A stretch of DNA of 64,000 nucleotides from Formicarius rufipectus. Taxonomy: Eukaryota; Chordata; Aves; Passeriformes; Formicariidae. Made by a program: the position numbers and the translations under genes. The notes beneath the pieces were generated by a model. It was not told the origin of the DNA and did no database searches. It was given only the letters and a program-made list of their open reading frames with translations. Location: assembly GCA_013399695.1 (NCBI GenBank), contig VXAU01001758.1, forward strand, positions 6,927-70,926, written 5' to 3'. This document shows positions 1 through 12,071 of the stretch, in pieces. Numbering within the stretch: the first letter of the stretch is position 1; each line of letters begins with the position of its first letter.

Positions 1-47
1 GGGGGGGGGTTTGGTTTTGGCTTTGGTTTTGGTTTTGGTTTTTTTCT
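1..47. repeat. G-run and (GGTTTT)n low-complexity array
   Basis: The window opens with ten Gs followed by units of GGTTTT or GGCTTT and a T-run. The array is probably cut by the window edge. G-tracts separated by T could in principle form G-quadruplexes on this strand. Similar T/G or C/A arrays recur through the window. Confidence 0.85.
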
Positions 48-525
48 GAATTATCCCTAGATCATGTTTCATGGAAAATCTGCTTCACTCTGAATCTACC
101 AGGACTCCTGTGTAGGAGATGTTGGGAAACTTGAAAATGTTTCCATAGATACAAGGAAGAGCTATTGCAGCAGCACCCAGTCAGGCCGTACAAGTGTTGA
201 GGTGTTTTTCATTACTAGCAATGGGTAGTAGAACTGTACTAAAAATGGCTTATGCATGGTTCTTTATTCCACAGAATATGTCCATTGGTCAAAAATGATA
301 CAGTTCCACTGGTATCAGTAGAGCTACTTAGCTTACAAACTTTATTGATGCTTCTAGATAACACTGTAAGGTAAGAGAGTGCACCTGCCTAAGCCCATAT
401 CTAGCTACTCTGCCAGACTTTGTTTCATTATCTTCAACGTGTTCTCTACATATATGTTCTAGCATTTTGGATGGGTGAGTTTATTACCTTTCATATTTAG
501 CATAAACTTAATTGCAGAAAAATTA
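48..525. other. AT-rich sequence, nothing recognised
   Basis: I see no repeat family, RNA gene or convincing reading frame here. Confidence 0.5.
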
Positions 526-623
526 AAAACAAATAACAACAAAAAAACCAAACCAACAAACAAAAAAACCTCCCAAACCAACCAACCAAAAAAGAGAAAA
601 ATCCCACCAAAAAACAAACCAAG
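526..623. repeat. C/A-rich low-complexity array
   Basis: This is an A-rich tract with AAACAAAC, CCAAACCAACCAACC and AAAAAACC units and almost no G or T. A 69-codon minus-strand open frame across it is rich in F, L, V and G only because of the composition and is not a gene. Confidence 0.85.
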
Positions 624-2881
624 CATAAATGTGAAGTTCAGATAGCTTATTCTCATGGAACAATTCAACTTTTTACTTTATTGCTTCTGTCTTTTTATCT
701 TCTGCCAAAAGTTTTTCCTATTTTATTTCCATGTTTACTATGCTTCCACTGCCTCTATATTTCTTTCACATATTCTTCCATTAATTCTTTATATCTAATT
801 TATAAAATAAATTATAAATTGATATATTCCTGCAGATATTCCCTTTACCTCTGGTATGTCTGTGAACAGCATAGGTACTTCCCTGAAATTAAATATATAG
901 ACTTGATATTAAAGTTCATAATTGTTGTCATTTAATAAGTCTGAACTTTAGATTATAGGACAAAAGAATTAGCTTGTATTCTGAGATCTTCCCCCAGAAT
1001 TAATTGATGTCAAGTTAAAATGGGTAAATGATGGGATGGGTCCTGGTTACTGGGCCCTGCCTTGCCCAGTGCAGGGACTCCCTGACCCTTTTGGTGCCTG
1101 ACCCCAAGGGTTTCTGTGCATCATGAGTTTCCATCAAAGCAGGTTCAAGGATGGGTTGTTTTGGTTTGTTGGTGCCATTTTATTTAATTTTTTTCCCCCT
1201 GATATTTCTAAAATTGTTAGCTTGATATCATGCTGGATTTAACCTTTTCACCCCAGCTGTAAAATAAGATGCAAGTGAGGGGCTGGGAGAAGAAGGCATC
1301 ATCTAATTCAAATAGCAGTGTAAAGAAAAAGACATGCCAATAACAAGAATTTTTTTCTGGGGCTCGAAAATGACTGCTTAAGAGTTCACATGTATGTAAG
1401 GGCCACTCTTCTGAAGTTTTTCTTTCCAAAGTATCAAGTAAATGAAAAAGTAGTAGAGCACAGCAAGATTGAAACAGGGACCAGTGAACAGAAAGTTGAT
1501 TATAATGTCAATAATGGTGTATTCTCTAATGTTTGCTGCTAAATGTCTTCAGAACATATGGAAAAAAAAAAGATGAAGGAGAAAAAAGCATGAAACAGTA
1601 CACATTGTTGATTTTGCAAAGAACATATAGTAATCAATATGTTGTAATGTGCATGTGTAAGTGAATACTTGCTCTATAGTTTTACCTCAGGAGCTCTCTG
1701 CCCTGTTTCTATCAAGTCAGACAATACAGTCAATATATAAAGTGCAATGAAAGAAAAAAAAAAAAAAGATTAAGTGGCCAAAGTACATGCACAGGGAGTT
1801 TTATATTGATTAACTTACTGTTACTAACTTCTGAAGTAAAACAGCTGTGCTGAAATTTTTATAATATAGCAGCTATTTTATTCAGATCAGCAATTAGAAA
1901 TTTTCACAGCAGGTAAAATTTAGCTTTTAAAATGTTTTCTATAGATATAAAATTCTTTTGGCAAGAGGCATTAAATTTTTGTTCTATACATATATTTGCA
2001 AAGATTCAAACCATTACAATTCCTATTGTGTTTTGTGGGGCTAATTATAACTCCTTGTTCTATGTAGTTTTTGCTTATTTTTTTCTCTCACTGTGCTTCT
2101 ACCAAAGTACATTAAAGAACATGTACTGTAAGGAATGGAGGAGTACCACCATTGCAGTAGCTGGGATGAAAGCTACAGCAAAACCACAGCACAGACAAAG
2201 TTCTTTGAGAATGCAGTTTAATGAGGACAAGGATGTCCTGTCTTGGTAACCAAGAAAAAATTATTTTCTTAAAAGTTTATTTGTTTCTAATTAAACTCTG
2301 CAAAGTAAGTACAATATTGCATGCAGCAGCATCCTCTGTTCTGTGCAAAAGAAAAGCTCATCTTTACATATTGGGAATATGTTTCCAGGGCTACAGCTTG
2401 GCAAAGTTTACTCCAAAATTTTTCACTGGTACATGTGGAAATATGTTCATACTCTTCCTTATTCAAAACTAAAATACAGTCTCTGGTTTAACCACCATTA
2501 TCTGTCTACATTCTTCAGGTCATCATTCATGATGCTTGGACAATGCCATATGATGTGATTTTTTACGTAAAAACCTGCAGTTGAACTTTACTAGGTGCTC
2601 TGCACACCAAAAAGAGACACTTCGTGACTCAGGAAGTTCCCAGTCTTAGGTTTTTCTCTTATACATGTTTAAATCTCTGCATAACAGTATTGATTTTACA
2701 GTGCACAAGTTCTACCTAAAATTAGGTTTATAGAAAACATTTTAGTTTTCATAGAAAGAAGGGCCTCTGTTCTCTCTGCTCTTCTTCCAAGAATACCTGC
2801 ATTTGATCACCATTATGAATTCAACATGCAATTTAGTAGTAGTCACATTTTTAGATTCTCAGTACAAAAGAAGTCAACACT
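624..2881. other. AT-rich sequence without a gene
   Basis: Mostly single-copy looking sequence. Short A-runs lie at 1561-1571 and 1754-1767. A GC-richer patch at about 1031-1110 contains partly self-complementary GGGCCCTGCC and GGCA/TGCAGGG segments. It looks foreign to its surroundings but I cannot assign it to a family. Short plus-strand frames at 1932-2558 show no protein-family features. Confidence 0.5.
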
Positions 2882-2972
2882 TCTTGTTTTGTTTTTTTTG
2901 GTTGGTTTTTGTTTGGGTTTTTTTGTTTGTTTTTGTTTTGTTTTGTTTTCTTTTGTTTGTTTGTTTTTTTGT
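2882..2972. repeat. T/G-rich array (TTTTG/TTTG)n
   Basis: About 90 bases built from TTTTG, TTGG and TTTG units, interrupted near 2950 by TTTTCTTTTG. It is the reverse-complement type of the array at 526-623. The open frame over it is a composition artefact. Confidence 0.85.
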
Positions 2973-4956
2973 CACATAGTATCCCTGTGGGAATTTAATC
3001 CAGAAACCCTAATAATATGCTGATTTATAACCCTAAACTGTGTAAATCCAAGGTAATTTGTTCACGTAATTTGAACTTGAAAGTTCAAAGATTTTTCTGA
3101 AAAAAGGACAACAAATTAATGGGAAAAAAGTCTTTCTTTTGTTCTGGTAATCCTAACATTTCTACCCCTACCAAGTACAATAAAATGAACAGAGAGACTC
3201 TGAACAGACAAAACTCAAGAGGATGGTATTGTCAGACTCACAGACTGCACAGATTTCCCTCCTAGAGAAAAAAAAATATTCTTCTTACTAAATTGCCACT
3301 TTTCTTCCCTCAAAAGCACAGGTGAAATATATTTGTAAAAGATCCTATCTCTCTGTTTGGTTTGTTTTATGAAAACTGTATATTTTCCCATGCAGCTGTG
3401 ATAGCCTTGCAAAGATAGTACTATTCTCACTTGCTTGGTAAAAGAAGTTTTAAAGATGTTTTGACAGCTCTAATTAGTAGATTTCTTGATAAGATATTTC
3501 TCTGTCATAAAATTATTGGATTCATTGCCCTCATTAACTTAGGGTATTGGTTAAATTTATACAGTGATATTTGTAAAGATTATAATCCAACTCCTGGCTC
3601 AATATTTTATTAGATGTCTACAGGGTTTCTACTTTTCTGGGTTATTGCTAAAGCACATCACAAGAAAGGAAAAAGAAAACTTACTAAGGTTACAAGGAAA
3701 GGCCACTGCAAAAAAATTTGCACTTTTCCTTGCTCAAAAGACAACATTGCATATTTTCTTCTTTGGAGGTAAAAGCATGAGACTCTGAACAGATCAGAAT
3801 TACTTGTTTAATCAACTACAGTGAAGACTTATTTGTTCCTCTTAACAGGAATGGACACTTTATAGACAAGTAATTTTAATGGAACATTGGATATATTTTC
3901 AGGCTGAAAATTCCAGTCATCCATGAAATTAAAGAAAAAAAAAAGGGTTCCCTTTAAGTGAAATTTTGACAATTACAGATCCTGTCCACTTCTTTCAATA
4001 TATTTCCCTTTCAAACTTTGTATCAATTTTAATAATCTTTTTGATATTGTATTAGTTGATATTACTAATAGCAACTAATTACTAATATCAACTGTGTGGT
4101 AGGAAGCCAGAGAAAATAATTCTGCTAGTAAGAGTGTATTAAATTTTACTCTGGAAAGAAATTTGCCATACTTCTCTGGGAGTCAGCTGTCATACAAGAT
4201 TTTAACTGTGCAAAGTCAGTCAAAAATACAGTAGGAGTTCAGTGCTTTGAACATGTTCTTCACAAGGTCTCCTGGTTAATGTAATATTTCTATTTTTGAA
4301 CAACTTCAGATGCTTGAAGAGGTTCTGAATGTTTATTTAAAGAAATGAGGGATTGGATCTGTAAAAATTTCCCTAAAGGCCTGTTTAAAGTTAGTCACAG
4401 AGGTCTGTATTTCAGACACCCATAAAACTCACCACATTTTTGATGCTTAAAGCTCCCAAAATGTCAATGATTTCAGTAGGAACTGCAATGGATCTTCATA
4501 CCAATTCCATGTGAGTGTTTCATAACAAGGTATTTATGGTCTCTCCATTTGTTGAACACATTTTCTCTTCACTAGACAGACAGAATAAAATTGAGACTCA
4601 CTGTTTGAATAGTCAGGTTATCACAGGTACACAGCTGGGACAACAGGTACCCTTTATATGAAATTTTCTGAAACTTCTGTTGATGTCTGGTTTCAGAACA
4701 CTTGGAGTTTTCCACTATCTCACAGGAGGGAAAAAAATGTCTTTGGGTATTCAATATTTATGTAGGTCCTACAACTCATTGTAATGCCAGCTGTCAGCAG
4801 TCCATCTGTTTTCCCTGTCATCATAGCCTTAATATGTCTGCCAAGAACATAATGCAGACTGGGTCCATATAAGGTCCTCAATCTTAGCTTTCCAATGCCA
4901 AAAACTAATCAATAAACCTGGTCAAAAGTTGATAACAGAACTCCTTTTTGAAGGGG
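2973..4956. other. AT-rich sequence with one strong hairpin
   Basis: I recognise no gene or repeat family. The only structure I noticed is the near-perfect inverted repeat at 4054-4093, listed separately. Confidence 0.5.
4054..4093. repeat. Inverted repeat (16-bp arms, 8-bp loop)
   Basis: The left arm at 4054-4069 begins AGTTGATATTA and the right arm at 4078-4093 ends TAATATCAACT. Fifteen of 16 positions pair across an 8-base spacer. It could extrude as a cruciform or fold in RNA. No conserved RNA family is recognised, and AT-rich DNA produces such repeats by chance. Confidence 0.7.
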
Positions 4957-5075
4957 AAAAACAAAAAAACAAAAAAACAAAAAAAACAAACAAAAAAACC
5001 AAAAACAAACAAACAAAAAACCAAACAAAAACAAACAAACAAACAAAAAAACACCAAAAAACCCACAACCAAACA
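4957..5075. repeat. C/A-rich array (AAAAAAC/AAAC)n
   Basis: About 120 bases of A-runs separated by C, with units AAAAAAC, AAAC and AAACC and no T. The overlapping open frames on both strands (lysine/asparagine/threonine-rich and phenylalanine-rich) are composition artefacts. Confidence 0.9.
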
Positions 5076-6166
5076 ACTTTCTAATTTGATTTTAGCTGTT
5101 TTGTGTATTCCCGACACTGAAGCAGAAGATGATATATCACTCTTTCTGTGTTGCCATAACTTTTAGATACGTCCTTTTAATACTAATTAGAAAGATATGC
5201 ATTCATTACTGTAGTCTGTAGTCCTGAAGTGTATTTATAGATGTTGTAGTGCTTCTGAGTGGATTCTTCTGCCATATCAGTTGTGAACTTTGCACCCATT
5301 TCAATTCATGCTGAAAATTCATGTTCACAGAATATCTTCATTATTGCTGTCATAGTCTTACTATTCCCGTTAAACACAAAATGTGTTTTCCTTTCTTACT
5401 CTAAGTTCCTATATTGTGACATTTTGGCAGCCCCACATGCCTCTGTGTTTTCCTGCAACACCCTTTTCAGAGACTTTCCAATTCTTAAATGGAGTTACAT
5501 GACACCTGCCCTGTACTGCACAGTATGTGGTTTGAATTGCTTCTTCTTTCTTACTCCTGTACAGAGTTCCTCAAGTACCTCTCAAGCACAGCCCAAGAGA
5601 CTATATGTCTACAAACATGTTTGTGGCACTTTGTGCTTGAACTAAAGAATGTCATTATAGAAGAGATGGTACCAGATTGTTGTATTTTGGGGGTGGGAGG
5701 TGTTGCAACTTTCTTCTCTTAAAATAAATCTTGTACTAGGTAGACTTTCTTTGTATTTCAGACCCAGGCAGTAACCTTTTCGTACTGAGACAACAATTCT
5801 AGTGTATGTGTATATGCAGTTTGCCACTAATGGATATCTATGACAACAATTACTCTGTGAAATTTGACGCAGTCAATATGAAACTGTAGACAGTAACAAT
5901 TCTATATTAGTGAAATATTTGTCAGATATATTGCTAATTTTCAGAAGTAAAAAAAAACCAAAACACTCAATAATTTAAAATTGTTGATACCTTTAAGGCT
6001 AGAAAGAGCTCAGATGTCCAGAAATTAAAATATCAGAGACTGTCTCAAAGGAGTTGAAATTCTTTTGCAAAAATAGAAATGAAATGTAGCATACAAAAAT
6101 GACAGTTTTTGTAAAAATAAATATAATTAATTATCCCGGTTGGGATATTTTATGAGCCTTGTTGAA
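5076..6166. other. AT-rich sequence, nothing recognised
   Basis: A plus-strand open frame of 128 codons at 5259-5645 is the longest here. It shows no domain, no splice-site context that stands out and no family resemblance, so I do not call it a gene. Confidence 0.45.
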
Positions 6167-6278
6167 TGTGGGGCTGGTTGCAGCAGTGTGGTTTAACCTC
6201 CTAGGTTAGGTTTTCAGTCCATGTATCTAGGAGAGGAAGGGGTGCTCCCCCCTGGTTCCTCCCCCGGCCACGTGGAGC

Positions 6279-6295
6279 CTGAGCCCTGGGCTCAG
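6279..6295. repeat. 8-bp perfect hairpin in LTR R/U5 region
   Basis: CTGAGCCC and GGGCTCAG pair perfectly around a single T. It lies just downstream, on the minus strand, of the poly(A) signal of the LTR. Confidence 0.6.
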
Positions 6296-6346
6296 AACAC
6301 AGACACCACACAGCTTGGAGAGAGTGCAAGCAGAGAGGGAGAGAGC

Positions 6347-6352
6347 TTTATT
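6347..6352 (-). promoter_or_regulatory. LTR polyadenylation signal AATAAA
   Basis: The plus strand reads TTTATT, which is AATAAA on the minus strand within CTGAATAAAGCTC. It is about 20 bases past a TATA-like TGTAAAAACC, as in LTRs with a short R region. Confidence 0.6.
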
Positions 6353-6553
6353 CAGAAAGCAGGGGTTTTTACAGTCCTTTGGAGGGAGTTCAAGTCCTCC
6401 AATGAGGGGAAAGATTATTGTTGTGGCTTTGGGCCAACAGGGATAAGGGAATTAACATAGAGGCGGGGAAAGGTTTCAGGTAGCAAGGTGGACCACGCCC
6501 CTCTGTTCCCTGAGGAGGGATTTTGGAGAGACGCAAAGGATCTCTGGGAAGGA

Positions 6554-6645
6554 ACACATGGATTCTGGGAAGGGGTACACATGGATTCTGGGAAGGGGTA
6601 TACATGGATTCTGGGAAGGGGTATACATGGATTCTGGGAAGGGGA
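6554..6645. repeat. Four-copy 23-bp minisatellite inside the LTR
   Basis: Four consecutive 23-base units start at 6554, 6577, 6600 and 6623. Each contains ACATGGATTCTGGGAAGGGG, with an AC/AT change at the unit start and GT/GA at the end of unit 4. It sits in the U3 part of the LTR. The frames read across it on both strands repeat a short peptide unit and are not genes. Confidence 0.9.
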
Positions 6646-6851
6646 AGATATGGCCTCCCGGGAGGGAAGGAGGCACATGGAGAAGGGTAAACATACATTT
6701 TAAACAACATTAAAGCATCAGTTCAAGGCATTATCAGTTACATTCTTAATCCATTTCCACAATTAATAAAAGATAAATATATTTCAAAATATTCCATGAG
6801 GAACTTTATGTTATGAAGTTACTAATTTATGAAATGCTGGCAAGCCCCACA

Positions 6852-9800
6852 AGACATTGACATAGATCACTGATGATATAGAAGATTGTCCTTCGTTTAG
6901 GTTCTATAGAAGATTGTCCTTTTTGTCTTTTCTGGGAAGGCTTTTCCTGCTTTAGTATCAAATTACTGGCCTCTTCAGATCAAACTTCAGGTGCATTCTG
7001 ATTACCTTTCTTATCTAACTGAACCATCAGCAGGGTGAAGAACCTTATGTGAAGGGTAGTTGCAAATGGATGGTAGTTTCATTATAATTTTTTTTTTATT
7101 TCATGTGTCTTTTAAAAAGTATGAAATATATTTGTATGGAAAATGTTCCTCAAGATCAAAATCTATTGATACGTCAAAAATTATTTGCAATTATTTAGAT
7201 GTGCATGCATATTTAAGTACTGTGCACAGATATTTAGCAAGAAATAAAAAAAAAAATTCCACAAATCCCACAAATTTTCATACGATAAAATAAAACCAAA
7301 GCATATTTAAAATCTAGTATTGACTTATTTCACCTTATTAGTTCCGTAGGCAATTCCAGTTTTCTTTCTTTCTGTGTCAAAGACATCCCCTATAGTCAAT
7401 GATATAAGAGCAGATTTTTAAAGAAATTAAGGTGTCTTCATACTTTAAAGGATGCTATTAACTGACTGCCTGAACTTTCAGAATCATAAATTTCTTGAGG
7501 AAAAAAAAAGCAGAAAAATATGTGACACATTATGAGGTATTGTGACAATAGATAAAACAGCAGTGCTTCAGACATGTAGAACCTCATTTGACTGTAAAGT
7601 ATAACTGAGTTTATTCATGCTTCACTGACATGAACTAAATCATATTGAGTTATGGTAATTGAGAAGTTGGCCAACAAATCCACCATTTAAATTTTCTATA
7701 CAGTTTTATCTATATTAAGGTCATGCTTCTTAAGTCAAATTTTTTTCCTTTGGATACTTTCTCTATGCTCTGATCAGTCTTATCACAAACTATAATGGTT
7801 TAATTGTATAATGTAGAAGCCAAAAATATTTCAAATATTGAAAGATCAAACCAAATCTGATGTCCTATACTAATAGTATGACTTGACTTGGATATTAAAT
7901 AGAAGGTGGGATTCCTGCAAATGCACTATTTTATTTTTTAAAAGAGCCAGATGTAATACAGAAGACGAGATTACATTTTCAATTATTTCTTTTAAAAATA
8001 TTAACAGCTCTCAAAATAAACATAGCAGTTCTCAACATGGTTCATTTATGGTAGTACAAGGTGAGACAAAATTCTTTTTCTTTCTTCCAACTTGATAGCT
8101 AAACTGGTAACCACACTTCAGTTCACCCAAGCCATTCAGTATCACAGGAGCCCTTAAAGGGTAAACTCCAGGGAAAATTCCAAGCCCCTCACACATAAAC
8201 CAAACACTCAATATGTATGTAAGAGCACTGGAGTTGAAGAGCAGCTTGTTAGGTACAATCCATTTGTGCCTGTTTATTAGAACTGCTGATGTTGAATACC
8301 AATGGCAGGAAATAAAAAAGGCTCATGAGGTCAGAACTTTGACTAGGATAAATCAAGCACAACAAGTCAATGTACTCTGTTCAAATATCTGTCCTCAAAG
8401 TTTTTCAGTTAATTTGTACGTACTAGTAAATTAACTTATGTGTACTGGTCAGTACAGCAGCTGTGTTGATATAAAATAGGTTAAAAAAATTAAGAAACAA
8501 GACTCTTCATTTCCCAAAAGAGTCCTTCAGCTTTTTCTTGTGTCTACATAACACTTCTAGATCAACCATCCTTGAGAGAAGAGCAATGTCATTTCTGCTC
8601 TCTGATTGTCTTTGAGAATCCAAAACTAGGCAGGCCCCTGCCTGTTAAAAAGGCAACTGTGGTTTGAGTTTAATTAAGCAATTAAATTTTATTGCTTTGT
8701 AGTATGAAGCAATGAACAGCTGCTCAAACTGATTAAACATTAAGGCTAAGCCTGAGGTGTTTGATCAGTTCAAAAAGTAAATTTATGCCAAGTAGAGAAA
8801 GAAGTTATATAGATTATTCTTGTCATTATATAACTAATCATAATATAAAAATAATGGGATTAGTTGCTTCCACTCTGAGATTTTGAGGACTGCACCTAAA
8901 GTTTCTTTACTGGTCAGTCTAGAGAGATGCCAGTACATAAATGTCTGCATTTACTAGCCTCACAAATTAAATGGAAAACAGTGACATTTTTGTTTCATCA
9001 ATAAATTGAGGCTACTTTGAGATGAAAAGTCTATTTCAGAAAGTGTAATACAAACTCTATTTTTTGCCTTGAATATTGGGGAGACTATTTTTGGTCATAG
9101 TAAATCTGAAAAACAGCAGTGGTTCACTGAAATAACTTCTAAATTAATTTATCTAAAATATCACAATGACCCAGGAATGCACTGATTATCAGGCAAAAAC
9201 ACCTAAATAATCAGACACACACGTTGCACTGTTCTGCTCTTTTCCAGACAAAGTACCCTGTATAGACATTAAATAAAAAAATAAAAAAAAAACTCACAAT
9301 ATCCACCCAAGGCAAATATGTATTTACTCTGCTATTTAATAGTGTGAAAAACTGTGGCATACAAAGCACAAATTGTTTGCCCAGGTTCTTTATGTGTTCC
9401 TCATCTCTAAGANTATTTGTGCATATGTTGAGATCATCAATCTTAAGTATCTATTTTAGTCAAAAGGAGATTTTTTTCAGAGGCAACTTTCATGAGCAGA
9501 TGGAAAGACAGAAAATAGCTCCAGCTTATGTCCATGATAGCAAGGAATACTTTATTTCTCCTTACTGTGACTGGGAGGATTTTTATGTTTTTTTCTCACA
9601 AAGACCTGAGAATTACCTTTCTTTGCGAAATGGAATGAATGAGTGAAATGGATGAGCAGTCACTAGCTTACATACTCCGGAGTTAGTTGTCATATCATTA
9701 TCTTTCCTATACTTAAAAAAGGTAGATTCACTCACAAAGTAGCTTATTTGCTGCACACACTGAAGTTAATGTGATCTCAGTCAAGTACTTGTTTCTTTCT

Positions 9801-10276
9801 AATCAATTTAATGTAATTAAAAACTAACGTGCACCTTCTTTCACATTATCACCTTTAATTTTGTGCAGTTCTTTGATGTCTAAAAACTGCTGAACCTAGA
9901 ACTCAGAGAGACATGTTGTTGCTTATTTTGCTGCAGGCCTAGCAAGATGTCACGTGCTGTTTAATGAAATATGTTTTTTAGAAATATATTGAAATATTTT
10001 TCCCCCTGAACATAGAAAGGCAGGTTTCTCTTTTGCAGCCACAGTTTGCTGTCCCTGTAGATGTTAATTAGCAAAACTTCTGAGCTCTGTTAGTCTAAAT
10101 TGACTTAAATCTTTGCTCTGTTTATGGCAGCATAAAACTGATAGTGTTTTTTATCCTTGCCAGTTGATTAAATAAATTAACATGCTCCTCGTTTGATGTC
10201 ATAATTAACCTCCTTTCGAAATTATTTCAAAAATTTTCAGATAGTGCAGGTGTTGCTCAGAATTGTGAAACAGGTG
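6852..10276. other. AT-rich sequence with no gene; one N at 9413
   Basis: A 17-base word TATAGAAGATTGTCCTT occurs at 6877-6893 and again at 6905-6921. Short A-runs lie near 7246, 7501 and 9277. The 8600-8860 and 9930-10230 stretches are rich in homeodomain-like TTAATTA and ATAATTAA words and could be conserved noncoding sequence, but this cannot be shown here. No coding exon is supported, including the 100-codon frame at 9344-9646. Confidence 0.45.
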
Positions 10277-10323
10277 AAAAAAACCAAACCAAACCAAACC
10301 AAACCAAAATAAACAAACAAAAG
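10277..10323. repeat. (CAAAC)n array
   Basis: Five AAACC units in tandem are followed by AAATAAACAAACAAAA. This is a pentanucleotide-type low-complexity array. Confidence 0.9.
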
Positions 10324-10380
10324 GTATCAAAAGCTAAAAATCTGAAGAGCCTTGACAAATCTTCCTTACAGAGGAATGAT

Positions 10381-10470
10381 TAAAATCCAAGAAAAAGCAA
10401 AAGGAAAAAAAAACCTCAAGCACTCAAAAAAACCCAAACCCCCAAACAAACAAAAAAACCCACCCAAAAA
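10381..10470. repeat. C/A-rich low-complexity tract
   Basis: A-runs alternate with CCC, AACCCAAACCCCC and AAACAAAC words and almost no T. It lies only 60 bases from the CAAAC array and may once have been continuous with it. Confidence 0.75.
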
Positions 10471-12070
10471 CTTACAAGTAGCATGGGGAAGTGTCAGAAA
10501 AAGTACTTAAAACATAATAATAGCTACAAAATACATAGTTCCCTCTCATAGCTGTTATTCTCTACACGCTCACTGGATAAGAAAACTATTTAAGAGTAAT
10601 TCTGCAGTCTATCAATGATATGGATATTTTTTAAGTGGCACAGTGCTCTAAGAAAGCAGATATTTTATTTACATGACAAGGTGGAATAAACACTTGAATG
10701 CCAGTAAACTAGTACTGAAAATTCAGCTTCCATCTAGTTTTAGTGTAACCAAGATAAAACTAAACAACAAGAAGAAACAGTAAGTGTCCCCTAGTCCCCA
10801 CTTTCTGTAATTAATCATTGTACAGTAAGTATAATTTAGTTATGGGTTGTCAGAACTGTTCAAGAGAGGTAAAAACTCAATCAGCTGTAACTCATACTGG
10901 ATCAGGCCACATGAATACCTACAGCATCTTTGTGTAGTACTAGTAAGCAAGGATGCAAATAAATTTTAATGTGGGATTGCTGCTTCTGTTTGGACTTTTT
11001 CTCAGTAAAAAGGGAGAAACAGTGGAGAAGATTTACATAAAAACACAAATTGGAGGAATAACCCAGTCACAAACAAAGGTAGAACAGAAGTAAGCAAAGC
11101 TAGTTTTTGGACATGCTCTTAAAAGAAATGTATGTGTGTCAGTATGCATGTGTGCAGCTATGTATGTCCGCATGTGTATGTATAATTGGAGTATGTTATT
11201 TTTGTATAGACAGAGCAGTCAAAATTTGTAGTATTTTTCTCCCAGAAGGAGGTGATAATAGTACATTTTCCATTATATTCTTACAGCATGGATAACTTGG
11301 GAATGTGTGTGCCACCACTGGACACGAACATACATGATGAACACCAGACATGAAGTACCAATTTCTGTTTCTGTAGTATAAAGACAGCAGAGGTTTTCAC
11401 ATACATTGATAGGATGATTATCCCATACCAACTGATCTGAACAGAGGTTAGAGATGTTGTCTCACTTTTATTTTCAGGCACAGAAATACTGATGTGTTTT
11501 ATAGTTCCTAAAAGTTTATTTCAGAAGGGTTTACTTCATTATCCAGCCACAGGAACTTGAGGGTTAGTCCTTTCAAACACAATTTTCATCTTGTAATCAC
11601 ACAGAGAAAGCTAGTCAGTACTTTGATTTAGTAAAAAAATATCACTTTGAAGAATTATTCTGACAGAATATTTCAAGACTATCTCAAATTCTAGGGATCT
11701 ATACATTTTATTTTGCAGCATCTATCAGCAGTTTATCCACATCCTGTTTGCAGAATATTTAAAGAATTCCAAACCCACAAACCTATGACAATACTATTGA
11801 GAACTTACATTGCTTTCTTACAGTGAAAATCTCAACACAATAAATATGATTTTTTTTTAAATCACATTTTACTTGTTTTTCAGACATTCTACACTGATTT
11901 CCTATTATTAGCAGATTTAATGGTGAAATGAACCTAAATATTAGAGTACCGGTTAAAAGCGCTGTGTAAAGAGTTCATTAACATTGAGTATTTTGACATA
12001 TAAAGAGTATTTGCTTTTTATTAAAATTATTTTTAAAACCTAAAAATTTTGTATAATAGTATTTATTTAT
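10471..12070. other. AT-rich sequence, nothing recognised
   Basis: A TATGTATG-rich stretch at about 11127-11195 looks like a decayed TG/TATG repeat. No gene, RNA or repeat family is otherwise visible. Confidence 0.45.
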
Positions 12071-12071
12071 N

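Larger units (their letters stand above)
6167..6851 (-). mobile_element. Probable solo LTR of an endogenous retrovirus
   Basis: The segment is bounded by perfect 9-bp inverted ends, TGTGGGGCT on the left and AGCCCCACA on the right, giving the TG...CA termini usual for LTRs. Read on the minus strand it contains a CCAAT-type box near 6395, a TGTAAAAACC TATA-like stretch, and an AATAAA signal 6347-6352 followed by a GC-rich R/U5-like tail. That order fits U3-R-U5 and sets the orientation. The G/C-rich 6230-6700 part contrasts with the AT-rich flanks. No internal retroviral genes adjoin it, so it would be a solo LTR of about 685 bp. I could not find a matching 4-6 bp target-site duplication: the left flank reads TTGAA and the right AGACA. 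The family name is not known to me. Confidence 0.65.

Noticed and set aside
1031..1110. LTR or SINE fragment in a GC-rich patch
   Set aside because: Too short, and no terminal or promoter motif was seen.
5259..5645. 128-codon frame as a gene
   Set aside because: No domain, no repeat of codon bias and AT-rich surroundings. Length is within chance for 64 kb.
6488..6710. Repetitive proteins on both strands (proline/serine- and glycine-rich)
   Set aside because: They are translations of the 23-bp minisatellite in an LTR.
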